Shown one piece after another: positions 4,763 through 11,225 of a stretch of 11,225 bases of DNA; within the stretch, counting starts at the first letter, position 1, and every line of letters begins with the position of its first letter. Below the pieces are notes generated by a model. The model searched no databases and was not told the DNA's origin. It saw nothing but the letters and a program-made list of their open reading frames with translations. This stretch comes from an uncultured Clostridia bacterium (lineage in GTDB: Bacteria; Bacillota_A; Clostridia; Oscillospirales; Oscillospiraceae): contig CAMJQX010000033.1 in the NCBI GenBank assembly GCA_946408145.1, positions 1-11,225 of the forward strand, in the 5' to 3' direction. The position numbers and the translations under genes are program-made.

Positions 4763-5902
4763 TTAGATCCGTTTATCCAAAATTTCTGTAAACTCCTGCC
4801 GAAACGCGGCGAAGCGTCCCGCATCCAGGGCCTCGCGGATGCGCGCGGTCAGGCTGTTGTAAAAATACAGATTGTGCGCGACGGCAAGCCGCATCGCCAG
4901 CATCTCCTCCGCCTTGAAGAGGTGCCGCACATAGGCGCGGGAGTAGCGGCGGCAGACCGGGCAGTCACAGCCGGGATCGATGGGCTGCTCGTCCCTGGCG
5001 TACTTTTCGTTTTTGATGTTGATGATGCCGCCCCAGGTGAAGAGGTGGCCGTGCCGCCCGTTGCGCGCGGGCATGACGCAGTCGAAGAAATCCACGCCGC
5101 GCCAGACGCTCTCGATGATGTTCCCCGGCGTGCCGACGCCCATCAGATAGCGCGGCCGGTCCTTGGGCATGTACTCCTCGACCGCCTCGATGGTGTCGTA
5201 CATCTCCTGATGCGTCTCCCCCACCGCGAGGCCGCCGATGGCGTAGCCGGGCAGCTCAAGCTGCGCGATCTGCTTCATGTGCTCGATGCGCAGATCGTGG
5301 AAGACCGCGCCCTGGTTGATGCCGAAGAGCATCTGCCCGGGATTGACCGCGTCCTCCTCGCCGTTGTACGCCGCGAGCGCCGCCTTGCAGCGCTCCAGCC
5401 AGCGATAGGTGCGCTCGCAGGAGCGCTTGACGTATTCGTAGGGCGAGGGGATCTTGACGCACTCGTCAAAGGCCATGGCGATATCGGAGCCGAGATTGGC
5501 CTGGATGCGCATGCTCTCCTCCGGGCCCATGAAGATGTGCCGCCCGTCGACGTGGGAGTTGAACCTGACGCCCTCCTCCGTGATTTTGCGCAGCTGTGCC
5601 AGCGAGAAGATCTGAAAGCCGCCGCTGTCGGTCAGGATGGGACCGTCCCAGGTCATGAACTTATGCAGGCCGCCCATCTCTTTGATGAGCGTATCGCCCG
5701 GGCGGACATGCAGGTGATAGGTGTTCGACAGCTCGACCTGACAGCCGATCTCCTTCAGGTCGCGCGCCGAGAGAGCGCCCTTGATCGCGCCCTGCGTGCC
5801 GACGTTCATGAAGACCGGAGTCTGCACCGTGCCGTGCGGCGTCTCCAGCTGACCGCGCCGCGCGCGGCCCTCTTCCTGTTTTATCAGTGTGTATTTTCCC
5901 AT
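4763..5902 (-). CDS. tgt: tRNA-guanine transglycosylase (queuine/preQ1 tRNA-ribosyltransferase)
   Basis: A 379-residue cytosolic TIM-barrel enzyme that swaps guanine 34 of GUN-anticodon tRNAs for preQ1, an early tRNA-level step of queuosine synthesis. Active-site residues are visible: D92 in DSGGFQ (92-97), the GGLAVGE loop (223-229), and the nucleophile D274 in DCVMPARNGRHG. The structural zinc site is C312, C314, C317 and H343. Full length agrees with bacterial Tgt. The ATG at 5902 is preceded by AAGGA with eight-base spacing; in-frame upstream sequence overlaps queA and is not conserved. It starts 17 bases after queA stops, so the two form an operon driven by the queA promoter. Confidence 0.97.
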   Translation of the reverse strand: MGKYTLIKQEEGRARRGQLETPHGTVQTPVFMNVGTQGAIKGALSARDLKEIGCQVELSNTYHLHVRPGDTLIKEMGGLHKFMTWDGPILTDSGGFQIFSLAQLRKITEEGVRFNSHVDGRHIFMGPEESMRIQANLGSDIAMAFDECVKIPSPYEYVKRSCERTYRWLERCKAALAAYNGEEDAVNPGQMLFGINQGAVFHDLRIEHMKQIAQLELPGYAIGGLAVGETHQEMYDTIEAVEEYMPKDRPRYLMGVGTPGNIIESVWRGVDFFDCVMPARNGRHGHLFTWGGIINIKNEKYARDEQPIDPGCDCPVCRRYSRAYVRHLFKAEEMLAMRLAVAHNLYFYNSLTARIREALDAGRFAAFRQEFTEILDKRI

Positions 5903-5919
5903 GGACAGATCCTTTTCTC

Positions 5920-6942
5920 TTATTCGAAGAAGCAGGCGTCGCCGAAGCTGAAGAAGCGGTAGCGCTCCTTCACGGCGGCCTCGTAAGCGCGCAGCACGTT
6001 CTCTCTTCCGGCAAGCGCCGACACGAGCATGATGAGCGTGCTCTCCGGCAGATGGAAATTCGTCACCAGCGCGTCGATGCACTTGAAGCGGTAGCCGGGA
6101 TAGATGAAGATGTTCGTCCAGCCGGATCGCGCTTCGAGCGTTCCGTCCTCATTTGCAAAGCTCTCGAGCGTGCGGCAGGAGGTGGTGCCCACGGCGATCA
6201 CGCGCCCGCCTGCTTTTTTTGTTTCGGTCACGATCTCAGCCGTCCGCTCCGGGACGATGCAGAACTCCGCGTGCATGGCGTGATCCTCGATCTCGTCCTC
6301 CTTGACGGGCCGGAAGGTACCGAGACCGACATGCAGCGTCACATAGCAGATCTTGACGCCCCTGGCCTCGATCTCGGCCAGCAGCTCTTTGGTGAAGTGC
6401 AGGCCCGCCGTCGGCGCGGCGGCGCTCCCGAGCTCGCGGGAATAGACGGTCTGGTAGCGCTCGGCGTCCTGCAGCTCCTCTTTGATATAGGGCGGGAGCG
6501 GCATTTTTCCGAGGCGTTCCAGCACTTCGAGAAAGATCCCCTCATAGTGGAATTTTACGATGCGGTTGCCGCCCTCGGCGACCGATTCGACCGTCGCCGT
6601 AAGCTCTCCGTCGCCGAAGCTGAGCTCCGTGCCGGGCTTTGTCTTGCGGCCGGGGCGGCTGAGGCATTCCCAGCGCCCCTCGCCGAGATCGCGCAGCAGC
6701 ACCAGCTCCACGCTGCCGCCGCTCTGTCTGCAGCCGATCAGGCGGGCCGGAAGCACGCGGGAATCGTTGAGCACGAGGCAGTCGCCCGCATGGAGATAGG
6801 AGGGCAGATCATAGAAATGCCGATGCTCCAGCGCGCCGGTGTTTTTATCCACGTGCAGAAGCCGCGAGTGATCGCGCTCGGCGATCGGCGTCTGGGCGAT
6901 CAGCTCCTCGGGCAGGTCAAAATAGAAATCGCTTTTTTTCAT
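5920..6942 (-). CDS. queA: S-adenosylmethionine:tRNA ribosyltransferase-isomerase
   Basis: A 340-residue enzyme that moves the ribosyl group of S-adenosylmethionine onto preQ1 in tRNA, forming epoxyqueuosine after Tgt has acted. The start reads [20 protein letters not shown], typical of QueA. Conserved blocks follow: [13 protein letters not shown] (57-69), the [11 protein letters not shown] motif (174-184), [10 protein letters not shown] (204-213), and [11 protein letters not shown] with YPGYRF...[10 protein letters not shown] near the C-terminus. Length is normal. The ATG at 6942 has GGAG seven bases upstream and lies below a consensus promoter; an in-frame extension to 7014 runs through that promoter and is rejected. 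It is followed closely by tgt. Confidence 0.97.
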   Translation of the reverse strand: MKKSDFYFDLPEELIAQTPIAERDHSRLLHVDKNTGALEHRHFYDLPSYLHAGDCLVLNDSRVLPARLIGCRQSGGSVELVLLRDLGEGRWECLSRPGRKTKPGTELSFGDGELTATVESVAEGGNRIVKFHYEGIFLEVLERLGKMPLPPYIKEELQDAERYQTVYSRELGSAAAPTAGLHFTKELLAEIEARGVKICYVTLHVGLGTFRPVKEDEIEDHAMHAEFCIVPERTAEIVTETKKAGGRVIAVGTTSCRTLESFANEDGTLEARSGWTNIFIYPGYRFKCIDALVTNFHLPESTLIMLVSALAGRENVLRAYEAAVKERYRFFSFGDACFFE

Positions 6943-6972
6943 TGATACTCTCCGGAACAGAACTTCCTGCGT

Positions 6973-7001
6973 ATTGTAACAGATAGCCGACTCTTTTTCA
7001 A
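6973..7001 (-). promoter_or_regulatory. Promoter for queA-tgt
   Basis: On the minus strand: -35 TTGAAA (6996-7001), exactly 17 bases, -10 TACAAT (6973-6978). The predicted leader is only about 24 bases, which leaves no room for a preQ1 riboswitch. Confidence 0.7.
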
Positions 7002-7002
7002 T
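6974..7002 (+). promoter_or_regulatory. Possible dapA promoter overlapping the queA promoter
   Basis: The plus strand offers TTGTAA (6974-6979), 17 bases, and TTCAAT (6997-7002). Its two boxes fall almost exactly on the queA boxes in the opposite orientation. The -10 match is only 4 of 6, and no better plus-strand promoter was found before dapA. Confidence 0.3.
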
Positions 7003-7069
7003 GACAAACGGCATAAATCACCGCACGGATTCATAGACTGTCCTGCTACAACTGTTTTGGGAGGTATCT

Positions 7070-7960
7070 ATGGCTAAGACTCCTCTGTTTCAGGGCTCCT
7101 GCACCGCGATCGTCACACCGTATACGGAGCGGGGCGTCGACTACGAGCGTCTGAAGAAGAATCTCGACTATCAATACGAAAGCGGCACGGCGGCCGTCGT
7201 GGTCTGCGGCACGACAGGCGAAGCCGCGACGCAGAGCGTAGATGAGCACAACGAGCTCGTGCGCTTCACGGTGCAGACCGTCGGCGGGCGCATGAAGGTC
7301 GTCGCGGGTGTCGGCAGCAACAACACCCAGACGGCCCTGCGCTTTGCGGAAAACGCAAAAGCCGCGGGCGCCGACGGCATCCTCATGGTCACGCCCTACT
7401 ACAACAAAACCAGCCAGAAGGGCCTGATCGAGCATTTTACGGCGGTAGCCGACCGGGTGGAGATCCCGATGATCCTCTACAACGTGCCCTCGCGCACGGG
7501 CATCGGCATCGCGGCGGAGACCTATCAGGCCTTGGCACGGCATCCGAACATCAACGGGATCAAGGAGGCGTCCGGCGACTTCGCGCTGATCTACAAGACG
7601 CGCAGTCTCTGCGGCGACGAGCTGACGCTCTGGAGCGGGAACGACGACAACATCGTACCGATGATGGCCATGGGAGCGAAGGGTGTGATCTCGGTCGCGA
7701 GCAATATCGTGCCCTCTGTGGTCGCGAAGCTCTGCTCTCTCTGTCTGGAGGGGAGCTTTCAGGAGGCCATGGCCCTCTTCGCGCGTTACAACGCGCTCTT
7801 CGGCGCGCTGTTCATCGAGACGAATCCGATCCCGGTCAAGGCGGCGATGAAGCTTCTTGGCACTGACAGCGGTCTTCTGCGCCTGCCGCTGACGGAAATC
7901 GGCGATGAGCATCTGCAGAAGCTGAAGACGGTCATGCAGGAAGTCGGGCTGAAGGTATAG
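7070..7960 (+). CDS. dapA: 4-hydroxy-tetrahydrodipicolinate synthase
   Basis: A 296-residue TIM-barrel lyase that condenses pyruvate with aspartate semialdehyde, the first committed step toward diaminopimelate and lysine. All key residues are present, each four positions later than in E. coli: Schiff-base K165 in GIKEASGD, T48 and T49 in CGTTGE, Y111 in TPYYNK, Y137 in YNVPSRTG and R142 for substrate carboxylate binding. The ATG at 7070 is preceded by GGGAGG with five-base spacing. It stands alone, divergent from queA, and ends at a clear hairpin terminator, so it is probably a single-gene transcript. No other lysine-pathway gene is in the window. Confidence 0.97.
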   Translation: MAKTPLFQGSCTAIVTPYTERGVDYERLKKNLDYQYESGTAAVVVCGTTGEAATQSVDEHNELVRFTVQTVGGRMKVVAGVGSNNTQTALRFAENAKAAGADGILMVTPYYNKTSQKGLIEHFTAVADRVEIPMILYNVPSRTGIGIAAETYQALARHPNINGIKEASGDFALIYKTRSLCGDELTLWSGNDDNIVPMMAMGAKGVISVASNIVPSVVAKLCSLCLEGSFQEAMALFARYNALFGALFIETNPIPVKAAMKLLGTDSGLLRLPLTEIGDEHLQKLKTVMQEVGLKV

Positions 7961-7965
7961 ACGTG

Positions 7966-7993
7966 AAACAAGCTGCCTCACGGCAGCTTGTTT
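7966..7993. terminator. Bidirectional terminator of dapA and the PPTase gene
   Basis: A perfect 12-pair stem (AAACAAGCTGCC / GGCAGCTTGTTT) with a TCAC loop starts five bases after the dapA stop. On the plus strand it is followed by TC, with the run GTTTTC ending the stem, and on the minus strand the mirror arm ends in GTTT. The stop codon of the convergent gene (7978-7980) forms part of the loop. Confidence 0.75.
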
Positions 7994-8598
7994 TCGATGA
8001 TCTCAGGCGCGGCGGCAGCGGCGCCGGGGACGCAGACGGCAAAGTGATAAGCGCCGATGCGCCGATACCAGAACGCTGCGTCCGGGCATTCTCTTCCCTC
8101 CCCCGCGACGGAGAAAGATGCAAGCGGCATCGTCAGTCCGTTCCCGAGTGCCTTGACATAGCTCTCCTTCAGCGCCCAAATGCGGCCGAATGCATGCTCC
8201 GGTTCTGCGGAAGCGGCGAGATAAGCCTGCTCCTCCGGGGCGAAGAAGCGCCGCGCGAGCGTTTCGCGGTATTCGCCGTCCTCCTGCACGTCAAGCCCGA
8301 CCGGACGGTCCGCAATCACGCAGGCGGCGATCTCGCCGGAATGGGAGAGATTGAAATACAGGCCCTCAACATTCCAGTCCGGTTTTCCGTTCACGCCGGG
8401 ACGGATCTCCGGCGGCCACGGCCGGTCCGGCGCACAGTCCGCCAGGGCCTGCCGCAGCAAAAGCTCCGCGCCGAGGCTCTGCCGACGGCATTGCGGATTT
8501 CGCTGACGGTCAAGCTTCCCGCGTCGGTAGTTTGTGAGCGGCCCAGCGTAAGCGTCCGGCTCCAGAGCGCTGACGTCTGCGAAGTACAGTCTCAGCAT
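7978..8598 (-). CDS. Sfp/AcpT-type 4'-phosphopantetheinyl transferase
   Basis: A 206-residue enzyme that transfers the phosphopantetheine arm of coenzyme A onto a serine of carrier proteins. Family blocks are in the right order: GVNGKPDW (68-75), LYFNLSHSGE (80-89) with H86, VGLDVQE (100-106) with metal-ligand D103, and WALKESYVKALG (141-152) with K144 and E145. In many Sfp proteins the second position after that Asp is Glu; here it is Q105, as in some family members. Length is typical. The ATG at 8598 lies inside the end of the upstream HD gene (seven-base overlap), so it is probably translated by coupling. Its 3' end forms the shared terminator. No carrier protein, NRPS or PKS gene is nearby, so the client is unknown. 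Confidence 0.92.
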   Translation of the reverse strand: MLRLYFADVSALEPDAYAGPLTNYRRGKLDRQRNPQCRRQSLGAELLLRQALADCAPDRPWPPEIRPGVNGKPDWNVEGLYFNLSHSGEIAACVIADRPVGLDVQEDGEYRETLARRFFAPEEQAYLAASAEPEHAFGRIWALKESYVKALGNGLTMPLASFSVAGEGRECPDAAFWYRRIGAYHFAVCVPGAAAAAPEIIENKLP

Positions 8599-9143
8599 TC
8601 GCAGGCACGCATGGCGTCGAGCGTTTTGCCGAAGAGCTCGCTGAGCTCCATGTCCAGCATTTCGGCGCCGCGGCGTATCACTTCCCTGTCGCAGCCGGCG
8701 GCAAACTTCTTGTCCTTGAACTTCTTGTTCAGAGACTTGACCTCCATGTCGGAGATACCGGTGGGCCGCATCAGAGCGGCCGCGCCGATCAGTCCGGTCA
8801 GCTCGTCGGTGGCAAAGAGCACCTTCTCCATATACTTTTCCGGCGCTACATCGCTGCAGATGCCGTAGCCGTGGCTGACAACGGCGTGGATCACGTCCTC
8901 GTCAATGTCGAGCTCATGCAGAAGCTCGTCGGCCTTGACGCAGTGCTGCTCGGGCCAGAGCTCGAAATCGATGTCGTGCAGCATGCCGACGGTACGCCAG
9001 AAGTCGACGTTCTCCGGGTCGTATTCCTTCGCGAACTCGCCCATGACCTTGGATACGGTCTCCGCGTGCTGGATGTGAAAGGGCTCTTTGTTGTAGCGCT
9101 TGATCAGCTCTTCAGCCTGTTCGGGCGTGGGGATGTAACTCAT
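8592..9143 (-). CDS. HD-domain (HDIG-type) phosphohydrolase
   Basis: A 183-residue metal-dependent phosphohydrolase. Metal ligands of the HD fold are visible: H26 in FHIQHAETV, the H56-D57 pair in GMLHDID, H91 in VVSHG and D113 in ATDELTGL. The Tyr-Asn-Lys-Glu-Pro-Phe-His start and the TDELTG motif are typical of small stand-alone clostridial HD proteins; the substrate is unknown. Two ATGs compete. 9143 has GGGAGG eight bases upstream and gives the family's usual start. 9173 has AGGGAG only four bases upstream and would add ten polar residues. I prefer 9143. The 3' end overlaps the phosphopantetheinyl transferase gene by seven bases. I found no convincing promoter for it; transcription may arrive through the terminator upstream. 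Confidence 0.87.
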   Translation of the reverse strand: MSYIPTPEQAEELIKRYNKEPFHIQHAETVSKVMGEFAKEYDPENVDFWRTVGMLHDIDFELWPEQHCVKADELLHELDIDEDVIHAVVSHGYGICSDVAPEKYMEKVLFATDELTGLIGAAALMRPTGISDMEVKSLNKKFKDKKFAAGCDREVIRRGAEMLDMELSELFGKTLDAMRACEC

Positions 9144-9218
9144 ATTCTGCGCCTCCCGGTCGTTTTTTCTCATGATACTCCCTCTTTCCGTGAAACGCAA
9201 CATCTTATTTCATAGGAA

Positions 9219-9244
9219 AAGGAGCCGTCCTCAGACGGCTCCTT
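9219..9244 (-). terminator. Terminator of the small lipoprotein gene
   Basis: A perfect 11-pair stem (AAGGAGCCGTC / GACGGCTCCTT) with a four-base loop. On the minus strand the stem runs straight into TTTTCC, giving a short U-tract. It lies 16 bases past the stop of the 90-residue gene. Confidence 0.75.
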
Positions 9245-9260
9245 CTTGTATGCGTATCGT

Positions 9261-9533
9261 TCAGGGCTTCGCTGTGACCGCCGGGCTCGCGCTCGGCTTC
9301 GGGCTGGCCGAAGGAACGGCTGTGCCGATCGGTTCATTGTCCTCGATCATGCCGTCCTCGTCCTTCACGATCCCGTCGTTCATGTCCGGCGTAAGCATGG
9401 GGCTGATTTCGGGGACCAGGTCCGAGGTCGCCGCCGGCGCCTGCGTCGGTCTGTCGTCGCGAAGGCTGCCGCAGCCGCACAGGGCCGCGCAGATCATCGC
9501 CAAAACGCATACAAGAATGATCGCTCTTTTCAT
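9261..9533 (-). CDS. Short Pro/Ser/Thr-rich lipoprotein of unknown function
   Basis: A 90-residue exported protein. A signal peptide (residues 1-20) ends in the lipobox Leu-Cys-Gly-Cys with lipidated C21. The remaining 69 residues are low in complexity and likely disordered: an acidic middle (about 50-65, with Asp, Glu and Ile) and a Ser-Pro-Ala tail ending SASPKPSASPAVTAKP. No domain is recognisable. The ATG at 9533 is supported by a strong AAGGAGGA six bases upstream. It has its own terminator at 9219-9244. A TATAAT at 9586-9591 on the minus strand could be its -10 box, but no -35 box is correctly spaced. It probably stays tethered to the outer face of the membrane. Confidence 0.75.
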   Translation of the reverse strand: MKRAIILVCVLAMICAALCGCGSLRDDRPTQAPAATSDLVPEISPMLTPDMNDGIVKDEDGMIEDNEPIGTAVPSASPKPSASPAVTAKP

Positions 9534-9585
9534 GATGCTCCTCCTTATGACTCTGCAGGGCTTAGTATGGGAGCTTTCCGGCGTT

Positions 9586-9591
9586 ATTATA
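9586..9591 (-). promoter_or_regulatory. Possible -10 box for the small lipoprotein gene
   Basis: A perfect TATAAT on the minus strand, about 50 bases upstream of the ATG at 9533. No recognisable -35 box lies 16-18 bases beyond it, so this is a weak candidate. Confidence 0.35.
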
Positions 9592-9616
9592 CAGTGAAAA
9601 ACTTCCGCATTTCCGA

Positions 9617-9645
9617 TTGCGGGACGACCGGCCCTGTGTTATCAT
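9617..9645 (+). promoter_or_regulatory. Extended -10 promoter for rlmD
   Basis: The plus strand has TTGCGG (9617-9622), 17 bases, and TATCAT (9640-9645), preceded by TG plus one base (9637-9639), an extended -10. The box ends six bases before the ATG at 9652, so transcription would start at the start codon itself. Confidence 0.5.
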
Positions 9646-9651
9646 AAAAAC

Positions 9652-11016
9652 ATGAACAGCATGAAGAAAAACGAAATATACACCGTCACTGTCGACGGGT
9701 ATTCCTCCGAAGCTCTCGGCGTCTGCCATGTGGGCGGCCGCGCAGTCTTCGTGCCGCGCGCGCTGCCGGGCGAGGAATGGGAGATCCGCATCGTCAAGGT
9801 CACGAACACGGCGGTCTACGCCCGCGGCGAAAAGCTCCTGAAGCCCTCCCCTGCCCGCACGGACTCCGCCTGCCCGTACTACGGAAAATGCGGAGGCTGC
9901 GACACCTGGCACATGAGCTATGAGGAGGAACTGCGCTTCAAACGCGAACGCGTCAACGCCGCGCTGCGGCATATCGGAAAGCAGGAGCTGGAGGCCGAGG
10001 AGATCCTTGGCAGCGACAGCATGCTCCGCTACCGCAACAAAGGCATCTTTGCCGTATCCGACACCGGCGGCGGCCCTGCCTTCGGCTTCTTTCGCGAGCG
10101 CAGCCATGAGCTTGTCCCGATCGAGGACTGTCTGATCCAGAGCGAGCTCAGTATACGCGCCGCGCACGCTGTCACCTCATTCATGCGCGAGCACGGAATC
10201 CCCGCCTACGACGAGCAGAGCGGAAAAGGCGTCGTGCGGCATGTGTTCTGCCGCCAGGCAGTGCACGGGCGGGACGCCGTCGTCTGCATCGCCGCGGCGC
10301 GCGGCTTCGGCGCGCAGACGCAGGCGCTCGTCGATGCCCTGCGCGATGCGTGCCCGGAGCTCAGCGGCATCGTTCTGGATATCAACAAGGCAAAGGGCAA
10401 CACGGTCCTCGCGGGTGAATTTCATACGCTCTGGGGCCGCGCGGAGATCCGGGACACGCTCTGCGGTCTGCGCTTCGAGATCGCGCCGCAGGCCTTTTTC
10501 CAGATCAACCCGCCGCAGGCCGAAAAGCTCTATCGCTGCGCGGCGGAATACGCCGAGGTCGGCAAGGCGGACCTCATCTTCGACCTCTACTGCGGTGCCG
10601 GGACCATCAGCCTGTTTCTTGCGCTTCGGGCCGGGCGGGTCATCGGCGCGGAGATCGTGCCCGAGGCCATCGAAAACGCGAAGGATAACGCCGTGCGAAA
10701 CGGCATCGGAAACGCGGAATTCCTCTGCGCCGACGCCGGAGAGGCCGCCCTGCTGCTCGCGGCGCGCGGTCTGCGCCCCAGCGTCGTGGTCGTCGACCCG
10801 CCGCGCAAAGGAATGGACGAGAAAGCGGTGGAGGCCGTTGCCTCCATGCGGCCGGAGCGCGTCGTCTACGTCTCCTGCAACCCGGCCACGCTGGCCAGAG
10901 ATATCCTGCGCTTCAATGCCTTCGGCTATACCTTAAGCAGGGTCAAAGCCGTCGACATGTTCCCGCGCACCTGCCACGTAGAAACAGTCGTGAAACTCAC
11001 TCGAGCCGGGTTGTGA
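9652..11016 (+). CDS. rlmD: 23S rRNA (uracil-5-)-methyltransferase, RlmD/RumA family
   Basis: A 454-residue S-adenosylmethionine-dependent enzyme making 5-methyluridine in 23S rRNA, typically U1939; some Firmicutes homologues (RlmCD) also modify U747. An N-terminal TRAM RNA-binding domain covers about residues 6-64. The 4Fe-4S ligands are C74, C80 and C83 in CPYYGKCGGC, plus C160. The methyltransferase domain shows the QINP block (284-287), DLYCGAGT (311-318), VVDPPRKG (381-388), catalytic C409 in VSCNPATLARD and general base E444 in CHVETVV. The protein ends soon after this motif, which is normal for the family. Neither ATG (9652 or 9661) has a ribosome binding site; 9652 fits a leaderless start from the adjacent promoter. 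Confidence 0.94.
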   Translation: MNSMKKNEIYTVTVDGYSSEALGVCHVGGRAVFVPRALPGEEWEIRIVKVTNTAVYARGEKLLKPSPARTDSACPYYGKCGGCDTWHMSYEEELRFKRERVNAALRHIGKQELEAEEILGSDSMLRYRNKGIFAVSDTGGGPAFGFFRERSHELVPIEDCLIQSELSIRAAHAVTSFMREHGIPAYDEQSGKGVVRHVFCRQAVHGRDAVVCIAAARGFGAQTQALVDALRDACPELSGIVLDINKAKGNTVLAGEFHTLWGRAEIRDTLCGLRFEIAPQAFFQINPPQAEKLYRCAAEYAEVGKADLIFDLYCGAGTISLFLALRAGRVIGAEIVPEAIENAKDNAVRNGIGNAEFLCADAGEAALLLAARGLRPSVVVVDPPRKGMDEKAVEAVASMRPERVVYVSCNPATLARDILRFNAFGYTLSRVKAVDMFPRTCHVETVVKLTRAGL

Positions 11017-11038
11017 CTTTAAGAATACTGTCATTGAA

Positions 11039-11066
11039 TTGACAAAACGAAGGTTGTCGAGATAAT
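11039..11066 (+). promoter_or_regulatory. Promoter for the gene at the right edge
   Basis: A perfect -35 TTGACA (11039-11044), a 16-base spacer and -10 GATAAT (11061-11066). Transcription would begin near 11073, 40 bases before the ATG at 11113. It lies within 25 bases of the rlmD stop; no rlmD terminator was found. Confidence 0.55.
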
Positions 11067-11112
11067 TGAAGTTGATTCTTATGTTGGCTTTCGTGCGGAG
11101 GGAAGAAAAAAG

Positions 11113-11225
11113 ATGAAATACCAATACAAAGAAATGCCTGAATCTATGAGGGGGACATACGGAGAATTTGCAAAAAACTTCGGGTTTGATTGGAAAGAAT
11201 TTATTATGGGAATACCGACACCGAT
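11113..11225 (+). CDS. Unknown AT-rich gene, N-terminal fragment (cut by window edge)
   Basis: An open frame of 37 complete codons runs to the window edge, starting MKYQYKEMPE and continuing with a charged, aromatic-rich stretch (YGEFAKNFGFDWKEF). I do not recognise it. GGAGGG stands about ten bases upstream of the ATG and a good promoter precedes it. The same frame is open back to 11038 without an ATG, GTG or TTG, so the visible ATG is the first usual start. The last 125 bases are about 37% GC, far below rlmD, which could indicate a recently acquired gene or the edge of an accessory region. Confidence 0.45.
   Translation, partial: MKYQYKEMPESMRGTYGEFAKNFGFDWKEFIMGIPTP

Noticed and set aside
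5903..6082. N-terminal extension of tgt
   Set aside because: It overlaps the queA 3' end, while ATG 5902 has a good ribosome binding site and gives the normal Tgt start.
4874..6945. Plus-strand open frames of over 350 codons opposite tgt and queA
   Set aside because: tgt and queA are certain on the minus strand; the antisense products look like codon shadows.
6943..6990. preQ1 riboswitch before queA-tgt
   Set aside because: The predicted leader is only about 24 bases and shows no preQ1 fold.
1..11225. CRISPR arrays, insertion sequences, tRNA or rRNA genes
   Set aside because: No regularly spaced repeats, transposase frames, terminal inverted repeats or cloverleaf-like sequences were seen.

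Overview
The window looks like a piece of chromosome from a GC-rich member of the Clostridia, probably an Oscillospiraceae/Ruminococcaceae-type gut anaerobe. This is an inference from three things: strong AGGAGG-type ribosome binding sites, the Firmicutes pairing of yajC with a TIGR04086-type membrane gene, and Lys/Glu-rich housekeeping proteins encoded with GC-rich codons. Nearly all genes are ordinary core genes. No prophage, insertion sequence, CRISPR array, rRNA or tRNA was seen.

Layout, left to right. The first 41 bases are the start of rplU (L21) on the minus strand, with a good promoter and a short leader. Next, all on the minus strand, comes a pair of a CYTH phosphatase-like gene (1573-2088) and a DUF3298/RsiV-like lipoprotein (237-1571). 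Upstream of it lies a pair of a small SpoIIM-like membrane protein (3131-3580) and xerD (2212-3102). A 265-base AT-rich island (3581-3845) follows. It holds a strong-looking promoter, phased A-tracts and several copies of a sequence resembling the XerD arm of Firmicutes dif. Beyond it lie a TIGR04086-like membrane gene (3846-4262), yajC (4355-4696) and the queuosine pair queA-tgt (4763-6942), all minus strand.

dapA (7070-7960) is transcribed divergently from queA and ends in a hairpin terminator. That terminator overlaps the stop codon of a convergent phosphopantetheinyl transferase gene (7978-8598). This gene overlaps an HD-domain phosphohydrolase gene (8592-9143) by seven bases. A tiny Pro/Ser/Thr-rich lipoprotein gene (9261-9533) has its own terminator. 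Then rlmD (9652-11016) runs on the plus strand, and the window ends inside an AT-rich gene of unknown function starting at 11113.

How the genes connect: queA and tgt catalyse successive steps in making queuosine in tRNA, and yajC belongs to the Sec translocase. RlmD modifies 23S rRNA and DapA feeds lysine and cell-wall (diaminopimelate) synthesis. XerD resolves chromosome dimers and binds dif-type sites. The most interesting signals are regulatory: XerD-arm-like half-sites upstream of the xerD operon, a hairpin that would hide the only good ribosome binding site of the TIGR04086-like gene, and two genes (rlmD and the CYTH gene) that appear to be leaderless. In addition, XerD lacks the usual catalytic hairpin lysine. 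There is no gene-free stretch longer than 300 bases.
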